DNA of 64,000 bases, taken from contig NC_030678.2 of assembly GCF_000004195.4 (NCBI RefSeq), forward strand, positions 84,294,904-84,358,903, written 5' to 3'. The first letter of the stretch is position 1. Every line of letters begins with the position of its first letter. The notes under the pieces were generated by a model. It made no database searches, was not told where the DNA came from, and saw only the letters and a program-made list of their open reading frames with translations. This document shows positions 33,316 through 45,217 of the stretch, in pieces. The position numbers and the translations under genes are program-made. Origin of the DNA: Xenopus tropicalis (taxonomy: Eukaryota; Chordata; Amphibia; Anura; Pipidae).

Positions 33316-34741
33316 AAACCTTTGCCATTAATGATACAAAAATATGAAAAATGTAAGGATAGCAGTATTCCTTCTGTTACCTCAACTGCTGCAGAACTAC
33401 ATTCCTTTGTTCAGATGGGGCAGCTGAATGATGCTACTGCTGCAGCACCCGCAGTACCAAATGTTTTATGTTTCTCAGTGTTACCAGTTACAGTTAAATA
33501 CCAAGTTGTAATTAAAATACTGAGATATGTTACTGCGAAAATACAGTTATCTGACATCATGTCAGGCTGTTTATTTGACATATGTACATTGGTATAAGTC
33601 ATGCTGCTATTAGATATTAAATATAATGAGTGCTAAAAAATGCTAGCACAATAAAAAAAGAAAATAAACTGTACAAGCTGAGTGTTTGGCCCATTGTTTG
33701 GCGATTTCTAAACATTGCACTGACCTTGATTTTACCTTGAGAAGCTCATACTCATTAGTGACACAACATCAGCCTGCTATTCCTCTTGTTTGTTAAAGCT
33801 TTGCTGTGCTGCTAAACACATCTCAGCTATCAGAAGCCCAAAACCCCTGTTTGCTTATCTCCTAGTATCTGCTGCTAAATGATCCACAGAGCAACGCGCT
33901 ACATGGCCTTTAAAGTTTAATGTCGAATTTCTGTTTACTAATGTTGGAGCTGAAATCACTAAACGCCATTGTGCTTTCAATTATTCAGGATTATGTTCAC
34001 AAAGGTTTTTTTTTACAGACACACAACCATGGAATCCCCTAGTGTGCAAAGTCATATATTTAATCAGATGCTTCTGATAATATTGAGATTCAGAACAATC
34101 ATGTTTGGAGTGAAACTTGTTAATAATTTATGTTTTGCTTAGAAAGTCATGGAATGCATGCCAAATAAAGAAATATGAAGTATCATAAGAGGCAGTGAAT
34201 TTACTGAGTATGAGCTGTGGAAAAAGCAATGAAACCTCTGAATGAAATGTGCAATCTTTTAAATTAATTAAATGACCATTAGTTAAAATATACAGTAAAA
34301 CACAAGCCAGTTAGGCAGCATTATATAATAGGGCATATGGTCGTATTTTATCCGTGTTTCTCATTGTTACGGATTCTAAAATAAAATCCTGATGAAGGGC
34401 ACAAAACTGCATAAACAAATGCAAATTTGTTCTTTAGATTTAAATAACTGCTAAATTTATTCCACATTTTGGGTCTGAATCAGCATTGTATGGCACAGCC
34501 AATTGCACACTAAAAATTATTAAGATTAATAAACAGCTGCTGTTGAACTTCAGCTGCCAAGACCCCTGGAGTTTCAGCTGCCAAGACCCTAAGGAGTTTT
34601 TTTTTTTTTAAAATACATTATTACTATTGGAATAAAAATTATTTAATAATATTTTACATGTTTTTTTATTTTGTTTTCAATGTAGTGGCCATATTGTATG
34701 ATTTTACATATTCATATTATGATGTAACACATAGAAGTATA
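33316..34741. other. no gene seen; includes repeat-free block 33700-34010
   Basis: 33700-34010 is repeat-free and of high complexity; candidate conserved noncoding DNA only. At 34549-34597 a 20-odd base phrase 'TTCAGCTGCCAAGACCC' is tandemly doubled. No convincing coding frame. Confidence 0.4.
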
Positions 34742-35690
34742 TTAAAGGAGAAGTAAATCCCAATTAAAGATGTAGACTTGAAATGTTGTACATTATATTT
34801 TGGGCTTCTGTACCAGCCCATGGCAACCTCAGTAGTGATGTGTGAGTCGAGAAATCCTCTACCCACACCCAACCCTAACCCACCTGCTTCCAGCCCTAAC
34901 CCTACACACAAACCCTCAAAAGGGGCGGGGCTTGTCGGATGCACACCTATAAATTATAGAGCTGGAAGAGGAAGCCAGCAGTGTAAGGTCGCGGGCAGGG
35001 AGGGTGAGCAAAAGAGTTCAACCCGAACCTCCTCGCTACCCACAATGGATGTGCCGACGTCGGCCCATTACCCGCGGGTCCAGCAAATCACTAAACCACA
35101 GCCCTTTAGCAGTGAAGATCTGTGCCTCTGGTGATCTGTGCCCCCAGAAGCTCCCCATCTTCTTTTCTGCTGATTCACTGCATGTGCTCTGTGCTACTCT
35201 CAGTTATTGAGCTTAGGGACCGACGCACAATATACTGTATATTTAAAATCAAAATGTCACAATATAAGGCTGATTAGTGATTAACACAGATAATTACTGT
35301 ATTATCACTGTATAATGTGGAAGTTTGGAAACCAGTGAAGTTAGTATCAGAATTTAATAATCAGCCCTGTAGCATCAGCTTATATTACAGGTAAACCTCA
35401 TTTTCTGCTTGATAATTTGTAATGACCCTAAAGCTAAGCTGCTCAGAGCACACTGAGCATGTGATTGTCACAGATACTTTCCAAGATGGTGACCCCCTGT
35501 GACAAGTATGAAGTGGGGGAGTGAATTCTTATGGGAGGAGGTAGCAGGAGAAGGGAGAGAGGAGAGAGCTGTAGAAGACTCTGGCCCTGGGAATGAAGGA
35601 TTTTTATGAGAGAGGAAGTATGATATCAAAGTACATGTGTACACAAAGGAAGACAATAAATCCCTAGTTTCTTTTGATAGAGAACTCAGT
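34742..35690 (+). mobile_element. T2-family MITE, right-truncated, with nested hAT MITE
   Basis: Starts TTAAAGGAGAAGTAAATCCC. Interior landmarks match the copy at 10366 ('ATTATATTTTGGGCTTCTGT', 'CCTTTAGCAGTGAAGATC', 'AATCAGCCCTGTAGC', 'CAGAGCACACTGAGCATG'). The inverted right end is absent. It is interrupted at 34833-35093. Confidence 0.85.
34833..35093. mobile_element. 261-bp hAT-type MITE
   Basis: Ends TAGTGATGTGTGAGTCGAG and the inverted GGGTCCAGCAAATCACTA. The 8-bp flanks AACCTCAG (34825-34832) and AACCACAG (35094-35101) differ by one base. GC-rich relative to the host. The 118-codon frame at 34778-35134 spans host and insert and is spurious. Confidence 0.85.
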
Positions 35691-36120
35691 GCAGGGATTT
35701 ATTAATTAATAGCATGTGTTAAATGTGCAAAAACTATCTTCTGTTTGCAGAAGTGCGTACCAGCCCTAAAATTTACTGTACACAGCTTGAAATGGCCACT
35801 GGACATGTGCCTTCTCCAGTCCACATATTTTGTGTGTTTGTTTTTTTGTAGAGACAAATTAATTGCTTGTCTTTGAGTTATAGTATAGTTGTTAAGTAAC
35901 CTGTACCAACAAGTTGCACTGTACCAAGCCTCACCAACAGTCTTGTTAGTGATGTGTGATAGTATACAAGTGCTTCATTTTTCAAGTTTCATATATAGTA
36001 CTGTGTTTGATATTTTCCATGACTTTTTAAAAAAGGCTTGTTTGTAAGATAAATATGTAAACCCAATGATACTTTAACAAACACACACTAACACACAGAC
36101 ACATGGAAAATCACATGCTT

Positions 36121-36151
<31 letters not shown>

Positions 36152-37420
36152 TATAGAAGTAGGTGGATTCAGTTGGAAATGGGTGGAGATGCCATTTTCC
36201 TCTTGTATTTTCTCTTAAATAATATGAGAGGTTATTTCTATCTGTTATCATAATGTAACACTTACATGCATAGTGGATCTGACAGATTTTACATGAATTA
36301 TTAAAATACACATTGGCCCATAGTGAGATTGACCATTTTAATATGACAATATCATTAAAAGCCAATTTGCCCTTCAGAAATACTTCACTGTGACCCATTA
36401 AAATGCAGTTTGGTCCAGTTCAGTGGGAATGATCATTTTAACATGACATTGTGATTACCATGTAAATGAATTGCATAGTTAGTCAACGTAGTAACATTAA
36501 AATGGACACATCATTGCATAATTCCTATTTCTTTTACATGCAGGTACTTTTATATTCACCAAATATAAATAATTACATGACAAAATGAGAGGTTAAGGGG
36601 GGGGGGGGTTAAGATGGCAGGAATGCTGGCAATGGGCAGGAAGTTTTGCCTCAGTTCAAACCACTTTTACGTACCACATTTTATCAGGCCCCCCTTATCT
36701 CAAGGTTACAGATGAAGACACTTCTGTATCATCTATAATAAATGGATTTTTGACTGGTCTTCCAGGAGTATCTGGGAGAGCAAATAGGATTTCTATACAA
36801 ATCTCACACTAAATGACCTTCAGCCCAGTCAAAGCTGTGAGCCACATACTGGGAGCTTCCATAATCGACAAGTTCTATGTGTTTATCTTGCTGGGTTCCT
36901 ACAGATATTTTACAACATTTCTATTGATCAGCGTAGTTCTGACTTGGTGTCACTACATGAGTGTTTATTATCTGTACATAACTGAAAATAAAGCAAGTGA
37001 TCCCTTAACACACTTTAGTTTGTGCTAGTGTTCTTATGTTCATTAGACTCCAAGTGCAATATCCAACACTTTTCCCTTAACAGACAGACTGGAAAAGAAA
37101 GCTTTAATGCAGTCTTACCAGGTTTATCAGCAAGACTGGACTACCAAGTTGTCCAATGACCCCCCAGTATAATATACAGTATATGATGTAATTATTATGA
37201 TTTCTTAAATAATATATATGCATATATGTATATTTTTATTTATGATTTATGAAGCACTTTACTGTACAAACACATGCAAAGGACCAACACTCAAAGCTTA
37301 CTCATTTTAGTCATACCTTTTACATTTAATATACACCTTATTCCACTAACACATACACCTTATTGGTGCAGAGTTCTATAGTTACAACATACTAAAAAGA
37401 TGATTATTATCATCAAACAC
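35691..37420. other. no gene seen; simple repeats
   Basis: It contains the CA repeat at 36078-36152 and a G12 run at 36597-36608. The rest is AT-rich without recognised elements. Confidence 0.45.
36121..36152. repeat. (AC)n microsatellite
   Basis: About 16 AC units with one AA interruption; a shorter impure CA tract precedes it from 36078. Confidence 0.9.
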
Positions 37421-37729
37421 ACAATATGGGATCCCTTATCCCAGGAGTCACCATTCTTTTTTACCCGTGAACCACACTGAAATGTAAAAAGAGTTGGTAA
37501 AAACATTCTTGGGGGTGCCAAATAAGGGCTGCTATTTGGCTATTTGATAGCCCCAGTGTAGAGCCTACAGATTACAGGAAGGCTTCTTCTATAAAGTTGT
37601 CTTCATGAAAATAATGCTAATGTTTTCAAAAGCTTTTCAGTAGAATTAAGGTATGATAATACAACAAAAAAATCACTTCTCTGGAAAACTCCAGGTTCCA
37701 AGAATTTAGTACAATAGATCCCATACCTG
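37421..37729. mobile_element. 'TACAGGTATGGG' MITE with nested repeat
   Basis: Left end ACAATATGGGATCCCTTATC and right end GATCCCATACCTGG. The central part has been replaced or interrupted by the dispersed repeat at 37442-37620; some family interior remains near 37680. Confidence 0.75.
37442..37620 (+). repeat. frog dispersed repeat, 5' portion
   Basis: 'CAGGAGTCACCATTCTTTTT', 'ACCCGTGAACCACACTGAAA' and 'CTTGGGGGTGCCAAATAAGG' match a dispersed repeat I recognise from frog sequence. What looks like its 3' portion is at 43015-43275. Confidence 0.6.
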
Positions 37730-39600
37730 GTCAGGTCTCTTGTTCTGTCGTCAATCCACTCAATGATGTAATGTTTCCTTAGGGACTATTGGGGTTACCC
37801 GGGGGAAGAATTACAAGAGCGTTAAGGGGCACCAAAGCACACCCCTTAGTTCTCATTCAGGCAGCACTTTTTTTGGTCTGGCTGAGCTCTGCACATCATG
37901 CAGGATAGAAAATCCAGTGGGTGGTGCACAGTCCAGTGTCAGAGGGCGCAGGCCAGTCCTGTCTTTACTCCCTGCTGTAGGGAAGGCAATAAGAATAGGG
38001 CGCATTGAGAATGACACACAGGGGGTGAGGTGAGGGGCAACTACTATGTGCCTCCTTCCCACCCCTTCCTCACGAATAAAATGCTACATTCATGGGGCTA
38101 GCTATATGGTTCTGAGGCTATTCAGGCAACATGGAAGGGAATGTACAAAGTGCAAAAAATGGTGTATTTTACACATAGAGAAACACCTGATACTCCCTGT
38201 GTGCCTCCTATCATTCTCAGTCACAGAAGCATTCTGCTAGTACTGCTAGTAATATGAGGTTTTCAGCCCTAAAATGCAGTCCTAACATTTATTTTCAAAA
38301 GCATTATAGTATTTTGGTTTATAGTTTGTTTCTGCTTTGAAGCAACTGGATACATTACAGATGAATTCATGTGCATTCATTTGTTCTTTAATTGCCTTTC
38401 ATGTTTTTAAAACATGCATTTATATTTCAGTAGTAGTAAATATATCTCTAGAGTTCATAGTAAAAAGCTATAGCTTTGCATTATATTTGAATATATGGGT
38501 TCATTAAAATGGGATTTTTTTTACTTTAATACATTTTCTCCACACCCTATGGAATACAGTACATTACATGCCTTCCCATTGGCATTTTCTGTGCAGCTTT
38601 GTTGTTCTGTGTTCAGAGTTTTCATTACCAACAAGCAGTGTTTCTGGTTTGTACATTAAGTTGTTAAGTTGTTATCTAGCCAGAGGAAATGTAGTCACTG
38701 AAGAAAAACTAAATAGAACATGGACAAAAACACTTCGATTTAGTTTTCAATTTGTATTTTCTTCTTACAAAAAGCCCTCCATAAATGAGCTCCTATGATC
38801 TGTAGTGCTTTGCTAACTCACTAAAAGCTGTATTTATTACTTAAACTATGAGGGCACATGTACATTCACAAATGCAGTGAGCAAAGTGTCATTTTCAGTA
38901 CAATCTCCATGTTTTTTTCTTGCAATACAACATTTTTTCCTTTGTGGTTGCAAATTGAAAAGGCTGTCTCTCTGCCTGCAGAGAAATGCAGGTGGAGAAA
39001 AAGCAGACCCAAGCCAAGGAGTCAAGTACAGGAAACTCTCACTCTTAAATTATACAGATTTATTTGGGGATGATACTTTTACTATTAAGTAACTACTTTG
39101 TAACTTTACTATTTAATTGGTTTTAATTAAGATATCAAGCTACTCAGACTTTGTACAGTATTTCTATGCACTTTGTTTAAACTGAGGAGGCTTCATGGAT
39201 ATTTTTTAGGTGATATTATAGAAGCAACAGCATAAACCACTTTTTCAAAATAAGCTTACTTTATAATCAAAATGTGGTAGGTATGGCCGTACTTAAACTT
39301 TTCTTTCTTACAGTGTCTAATTTGTCCTGATTCCTGCCTGAAAACAATGGGAACCTTGGAACTTTTATTACAGAAACCTGCTGTAACTGCAGAGATCAAG
39401 TTCCTGGACGTGGAACCACTGGTATCCACCGCTCATTTTAGTGTGCTGTCTGTTATACACCAGAGTAAGTGTGCATTCATTATGGTGAGAGAAGAAAAGA
39501 GAAGGAGGCTGCCAGAAAAAAACACATACAGGCAGGTTAATTGTACTATGGTCTGTGGACTATGTTGGCACTATATAAATAAACAATAATATTCTTCAAA
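37730..39600. other. no gene seen
   Basis: Several 60-90 codon frames (37853-38062, 38858-39092, 39347-39589) have no domain and no splice context I can support. No transposon recognised. Confidence 0.45.
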
Positions 39601-39960
39601 TTACCTCAGGATACATTTTGCATTTTAAAATAGAGCATCTTTGGAAAACATTATAGGAAAGAGGTGGGTTAAGTAGCAAATAAATGAAATTAGTTTGGAG
39701 TAAAAAGTGATGCATTTAAAGGAAATGACACTGAAAATGGTAGGGGAAATAGAGAGAGAAGGGAGGTTAAAGTAGCATGGAGGTGATTGGAAAATAGAGT
39801 GAATTTAAGAAAAGGTAAACAAAATAAGTAAGGGAGATAAGAGTTTACATTGGGAAACGCTTAAAAAAAGCAAGAAATTTAAGTATTGCAAAAAAAATAA
39901 ATAAAAGGAAAGTAAAGCAAAGAAAAAAGGAGTAAAAAAGAGATAAATAAAAACTGTTTG
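39601..39960. other. purine-rich strand-asymmetric tract
   Basis: About 360 bases in which A and G dominate this strand, with few C. No internal repeat unit stands out. It could adopt unusual structure or be a decayed GA/A-rich repeat. Confidence 0.6.
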
Positions 39961-40589
39961 TTGGGTTCATATACTGGACTTTCTACCTAGCATATGTTTC
40001 CGAAAACCTCGTGATGATGTTGGGGACATATTCCAATACAACATTTAACCATTTGTTCTTCCATGGGGCAGATCCAGTGCCATCCAACCATCAGCCTTGT
40101 TTTAGCATAATAGTATCCCTCCATCCATCTTAAGGAAGACTGACTTACTGTGACAATACAATAGCCCAAAAAGGTATATTGTGAGATAATCCAATGTGTA
40201 AGCACAGTAACCTGAAAGGTGCAGCATTTGTGCTTCTGACTCCCTTAGCCTAGCACTAGGTAATACTAATACTTGTGACAGGAGACATATTCCTGTGCTG
40301 TACAAAGATTCTAAGACCCTAGCTGTGACCTTCAACACCAGTATCTAGAACATTAACAAGAGAATGCAAAAGCAGCAGGAAAGATGGAGGGAAGGAGAAA
40401 TGCACCCCCCTTTAAGAAAAAAAGTAATGAGAAGGGATGAAAGCAAGATATAGTATAGGATGAAATGCAGATGTGATGAAGAGATGATTAAATAGGAGAG
40501 GATGGGAGTAAGAAAACATGAGAAAAGAGCATCAGCATTTGCTTGCTATTAAATACCTTGTTCTCTGTCATTAGGCCATTGTGATATGT
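39961..40589. other. no gene seen
   Basis: A second purine-rich run lies at about 40360-40540. Minus-strand frames of 72 and 78 codons show no domain. Confidence 0.4.
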
Positions 40590-40810
40590 TCTGGCCCATT
40601 TGACACACTCCTAGCACAGCAGTTCATACAAAAGTCATTACACTTACAAGCAACATTCAAACCATCTGCTTCATTTGTTCTTAAGTACTCGAAAGGACAG
40701 ATAGTAGGAAACTCACACAGATACTGTGTGAAAATACAAACTCCATGCAGATAATGCCCAGGAACCCAGCACAGCTAGAGAACAATTCTAACCACTGCAC
40801 TCCCATGATT
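40590..40810. repeat. decayed vertebrate-wide dispersed repeat
   Basis: 'AAATACAAACTCCATGCAG', then 'AACCCAGCACAG' and 'CTAACCACTGCACTCCCATG' follow the well-known order 'ACATGCAAACTCCA...GAACCC...CTAACCACTGC'. Strongly eroded; boundaries approximate. Confidence 0.55.
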
Positions 40811-41270
40811 TCCATTAAAAAGCATCACATTGTCTTAACTCAAACAGATTGCTTGCTGCAGATCTTGCTTGCGTGTGATTTATGAACATGGTCACTAATA
40901 GTTAAAAAAGGTTATTTGCTTCACTACAAATGGGCTCCAGTAATAGGATTGTCCTCTAAGGGAATAAAACTCTTAGTAAAGTTAGGAAAAAGGACCCCAT
41001 CTATAAGGTGTAGGCAGTGAATAGTAGCTCCTAGGAGTTGCCAGAGAGGTTAGCTAGAAAATGCAAGCAGTGCTTCACTAAGTAGTGTGGGGTAGTTCCT
41101 CAAGTAACACTCAGGGACTTAAGTGGGTAGGACTTTGCTTAATTAACCACTTCTTTTTATCAAGTGCTACAGTGTGGTACGTTACAGTTCAGCAGCATCA
41201 AGTGTTTTTTTCTCAAATGGCTAGGGCTCAGCTGATAGAGAGGGTCACAAATGTAATGGTGTTAGATAAA
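40811..41270. other. no gene seen
   Basis: No repeat or coding frame recognised. Confidence 0.4.
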
Positions 41271-41585
41271 TATAAAGCAGAAAACCCATTATCCAGAAAG
41301 TTCCAAATTACAGAAGGGCCATCTCCCACAGACTCCATTATAAGCGAATAATTCAAATTTGTAATTATTTACTTTTAATCTGTATTTATAAAACAGTACC
41401 TTGTACTAGATCCTAACTAAGATATAATCATTCCTTATTGAAGGCAAAACAATCCTCTTGGGTTTAATTCATGTTTAAATGATTTATTAGTAGACTTATC
41501 ATGTGGAGATCCAGATTATGAAAAGGTCCCTTACCTGGAAAACCCCACGTCCTGAGCATTGTGGATAACAGGTCCCATACCTGTA
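41271..41585. mobile_element. 'TACAGGTATGGG' family MITE
   Basis: Right end intact (AACAGGTCCCATACCTGTA); left end mutated (AAAGCAGAAAACCCATTATC). The interior follows the 10577 copy closely. Confidence 0.9.
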
Positions 41586-41763
41586 TTAGCCATAATACTT
41601 AATCTTTAAAACTTACATTGCTAAACACAGCCATTTGCTGCTGTTATGGCAGAAAACCAATAAATAATCTCATTTGGGGACAGTCCAACTAAGTCACATT
41701 AGTCATTAAAAAATATGAAACATGGCCCTGCAGTCAGAATTTTATTTTTTCATTACTCCTTTC

Positions 41764-42108
41764 TAGTGATGAGCAAATTTTTTTTGGCAGGCATGGATTT
41801 GCTGCAAAAAAAAAAGTCACAGTTGCATTAAATAAGTCGCAGTTGTTCACATCAAATAAGTCCAGATTGCATCAAAAAAAGTTGTGGTTGCATAAAATAC
41901 ATTGTGGTTGCGTGAAATATGTTGCAGTCATGTGAAATACACAGTAATTGAGTAATAAAAAGTCATGTTAGCATATAATAAGTCACGTTGTGTCAAATGT
42001 GTCAAATAAGTCACTGTTGCATTAAAAACACAAATATTTCTCAGTTTCGCAAATTTTTCAGCAGTTTCACAATTTTTTTGGCAAAATGGGACACATTTGT
42101 CATCGTTT
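41764..42108. mobile_element. 345-bp hAT-type MITE
   Basis: Left end TAGTGATGAGCAAATTT. The right end is its decayed inverse. The 8-bp duplication CTCCTTTC is perfect (41756-41763 and 42109-42116). Inside are repeated 'AAATAAGTCACAGTTGCATT' phrases, a lineage-specific short tandem pattern. Confidence 0.9.
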
Positions 42109-43014
42109 CTCCTTTCCTTCATTTACTTATAACCCAAAAATTACAGAAAAGCCAATCATATTAAGGATTGTGTTTTTTGCATTGCTGTATTATACAACAA
42201 AAAAGGAGAATTCAGCGTTTTTAACTTCTTTCCTTCTTTCAAAGTCTAAAAACTTATTAACCAAATGCGGGGGGCATAACAAGATTGCAGTTTTGTATGT
42301 TTTATAAAAGCTGCCATTTCAGGGCCAAACGAGACTGGGTACTTAAACTCTACTTGTTGTGAGCTAAAGGATTAGTGTTACAGTTAGCAGCTGGCGATCC
42401 GAAAGAATTGGAAGAATCTGCCGTCCTCATGCTGTTTCTCTCTTCGCTACTTGTCTGATTGTAAAAACTGTAATCAATAAGTGGCAGGCTGTGAGAGACA
42501 CTACTACACGGTCCCTACTGCGAGGACGAGCGCGCATTCTGTTCAGAGACAGTGGACAAGAATCAGCTGCTGAGAATCAATAGGCGCTCTGATCGTGTAT
42601 ATTGGATGCAGAGAGACTCATAAAGTGTTTACAGATTTCAGCACACGGCAGGATGAAAATGAAGCTGGTTCTCAAGAATATCTGTGATCATGAAGCCTGT
42701 AAAAAGTGCAAATCTTTCATAAAAGCTATAGGGAATAGGTTTTTGCTTTATGTGTTAAATTGCTATCTATTGGCTTCTTGCTAGAAGCAAAGGCTGTTGT
42801 TTTGCTGTTGTGGTTATAATATTTTTTAACAGAAATACAGTGCAGCAAGCTCACATATGGAGAGGATGGCTGAAAATACATTTAGAGCCATTTTCTGCCA
42901 TTATTTAGGGAACATTCTATTGGAGACAGAATATCACTGAGTACTGGCTACAGGACTATATTTACACCTCTTCAGAAGATTTTTCTAATTATAGTTAGCA
43001 CAACGAATAATGTG
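42109..43014. other. no gene seen; CpG-enriched patch 42370-42660
   Basis: About 12 CpG dinucleotides fall within 290 bases (for example GAGGACGAGCGCGCATTC near 42520) in an otherwise CpG-poor window. No clear open frame continues through it. Could be a first exon, a small promoter or enhancer, or a repeat I do not recognise. Confidence 0.4.
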
Positions 43015-43275
43015 TATGCCCCTCCAACAATGGGCCAAACGCTGATACAAGGCAACCATACTTCATTAGCAATGATGATCTGTGCCTCTGAAGATGCCCC
43101 TACAGCAGACTACAGGACAATCTATTTTGCAGTACACATGGTTTTATGCCTCCAAAATGGGCCTCCAAGCCAGAAATTCAAAAATGGGCACCTACTTTGA
43201 GGCCACTGGTAGCAACATCCAAGGGGTTGGCGAGCAACATGTTGCCCCCGAGCCACTGGTTGGGGATCACTGCTA
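43015..43275 (+). repeat. frog dispersed repeat, 3' portion
   Basis: 'GCCTCCAAGCCAGAAATTC', 'TTTGAGGCCACTGGTAGCAA' and 'GAGCCACTGGTTGGGGATCA' form a signature common in frog DNA. It probably belongs to the same family as 37442-37620. The 62- and 78-codon frames here are chance. Confidence 0.7.
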
Positions 43276-43680
43276 TACACACAGCAGAAAAGGTTTCTCT
43301 AAAGCTCTCTATAAATGAGCAGTAGTAGTCTAAATGAGGTGTCAGGACACACGTTACTGGTATTATGTTGCTAGAAAAGCCTTAACACACAGTTTAACTT
43401 AATTGTGTGTTCACACAAATGCTGGACTGCTAATGAAAGAAATGATAAAATAGCTTAACTGTATTGTATATTGTAGCATAAATGTATTATATTACACACA
43501 GTCACATGAGCACTGTAGCTTGTTTATATGAATATTTAATTGTTTATTTAATTATTCTGCTCACCTATCTTAAAGATATTTCAAAGTAGCTAGAGATATT
43601 TTTCAAATACAATTAAAGATTTGAGAATATCTTTATAATAATACATTAAATAATAGAATACAGTAATCCAATCTAAATAA

Positions 43681-44125
43681 GGTAAAGGTGAACTATGCGC
43701 TCACAGCCCTATAATTCCTGTACCTTTGTTGGTATATACCTGAAAAACAAAAAAAACCCTGCTTCTTGAAGATAAAGCTATGACATTAAAAAGTTTTATT
43801 ACATACACTGTGCACTGGTGCAAACTGTAAAAAAACAAGATATATTTGAATAGGTGCTCCAAAACCTATACTTAATACAATCAAGCGTATATTTTTTTGA
43901 ATCACCCATTTTCCACTTATTTTTAATTATATTCCCCAGTTTGCATCTTACCTTAATGGGCGTATGGGTGTTGAAAATAGTAGTAGAAGTGTTGGCTATG
44001 TTGCCTATGCAGTTACTAAGCACATAAGTAAAGGGATGACTTGATTGAAAACTGTATGCTGTTTTCAAATTGACTGTTGCTATGGCAGAGGAGTGTAAAG
44101 TAATGAAGCAAAAATCCACTAGCAA
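43681..44125 (+). repeat. frog dispersed repeat, unclassified
   Basis: 'GCGCTCACAGCCCTATAATT', 'AAAAAGTTTTATTACATACA', 'GTGCACTGGTGCAAACTG' and 'CTTACCTTAATGGGCGTATG' in this order resemble a dispersed frog element. No reverse transcriptase or clear ends seen. The stretches on both sides (43276-43680 and 44126-44514) show nothing recognisable. Confidence 0.45.
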
Positions 44126-44514
44126 AAAAATACCTGTGTATTAATACAGTTAACAATGAATTCTTGCTGCCTTTGTCCCTAAATAGATTTATACTTTTTG
44201 GAGATACCATTTTCTCAAGACATCATCAACAAAGACATTTTTGCAAATACATTGACTTCTACAACACAGTTTCCAATGTTTTATTCATATGGCTTTTTGT
44301 TGGATACCATGGATTTTTCTGTAAAACACTAATGCACTTAAACGGCCAGAGTTCCAGGAAAATGTCCTCCAGTCTAGTGATGTACATGGCAAATATTAAT
44401 TATACTGCAGTATTTGTCAATGTTCCCACTTACAGCAAAACGCAATTTAATTTGTATCTCATTTATGGTATTTTAAGGAATAAATACAAGTCAAAGTGGA
44501 GAAACCATCCCTAA

Positions 44515-44880
44515 ACAGAGGCGGGGGACTTAGACACCATCTGTCTGCTACATACAATGTTGTTCTAACATCTGTACCCCGGCAGTTTCAGAACTCTTCA
44601 CACATCCATTCATGCAACTCTAACAAGTAACACCTGTTTTGAAGAGATGCATGATACTTTGGTAATCCTTTCAAAGTAACTCCACAGCATTCACACCTCT
44701 GTGAGTTTCAGATGTCACCTTTCTGAAGAGTTACAAAGTGCCATTGTGATTGGATTAGTGGAAGAGTATATATGCTGAGGACTTCCCATACCAGTCAGTT
44801 GAACTGAAGAAGCTGCTCGGATGAGTAGTGAAACGTCTTCAATGATTACCAAACAAGTCCAGTTGCTTTAAATTTATTTA
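44515..44880 (+). mobile_element. Penelope-like (Neptune-type) fragment with hammerhead
   Basis: Contains 'GGGGGACTTAGACACCATCT', 'CCCCGGCAGTTTCAGAACTC' and, near the end, the motif 'GAAGAAGCTGCTCGGATGAG', a vertebrate signature I associate with Neptune-type Penelope-like elements. Their repeats (pLTRs) are known to hold hammerhead motifs. No reverse transcriptase or GIY-YIG endonuclease frame is present, so this is a non-coding end piece. Confidence 0.65.
44799..44842 (+). ncRNA. hammerhead ribozyme motif, core fully conserved
   Basis: Stem I UUGAA (44799-44803) with UUCAA (44838-44842), 5 bp. Core CUGAAGA (44804-44810). One extra A, then stem II GCUGCU/AGUAGU with two G-U pairs and a 6-base loop. 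GAAA at 44830-44833, then C, then GUC. Predicted cleavage follows C44837. Stem III is the self-complementary ACGU with no loop, so cleavage would need a dimer. All conserved core bases are present; the extra A before stem II is the only departure. Confidence 0.7.
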
Positions 44881-45217
44881 TACTAGATATGAAAAAATAC
44901 AAGCTTGCACAAGGAGCTGCCCACTGCTCCTGTATATAATATAGCAAAAAAGGGACGTAGACAGCTCTGATTTTAAATACATTGCTTTGGAAAAGGGTAT
45001 GTTGGGGATTTTGCGGAATGACGTCATGCACAAATGCCACGTTGAATTGTTCCCCATGCACCGAATGCTCACTTAAAGAGGAATATGAGAGATTAAGCAA
45101 AAATTGAGAGAATCGCATCGGGTAATGGGAAACAGAGAGAATAGATGGATAGTCCCAAGAATTTTAGATAAATAAATACCATATCTGTCTATTGATATAT
45201 TTAACTAACAACACCTA
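44881..45217. other. no gene seen
   Basis: Two overlapping minus-strand frames (64 and 90 codons) show no domain. No repeat recognised. Confidence 0.4.

Noticed and set aside
34388..34415. 'CCTGATGAAGGGC' resembling a hammerhead core
   Set aside because: No stem II partner, and GAAAC is replaced by an AAAAC string without a cleavage triplet.
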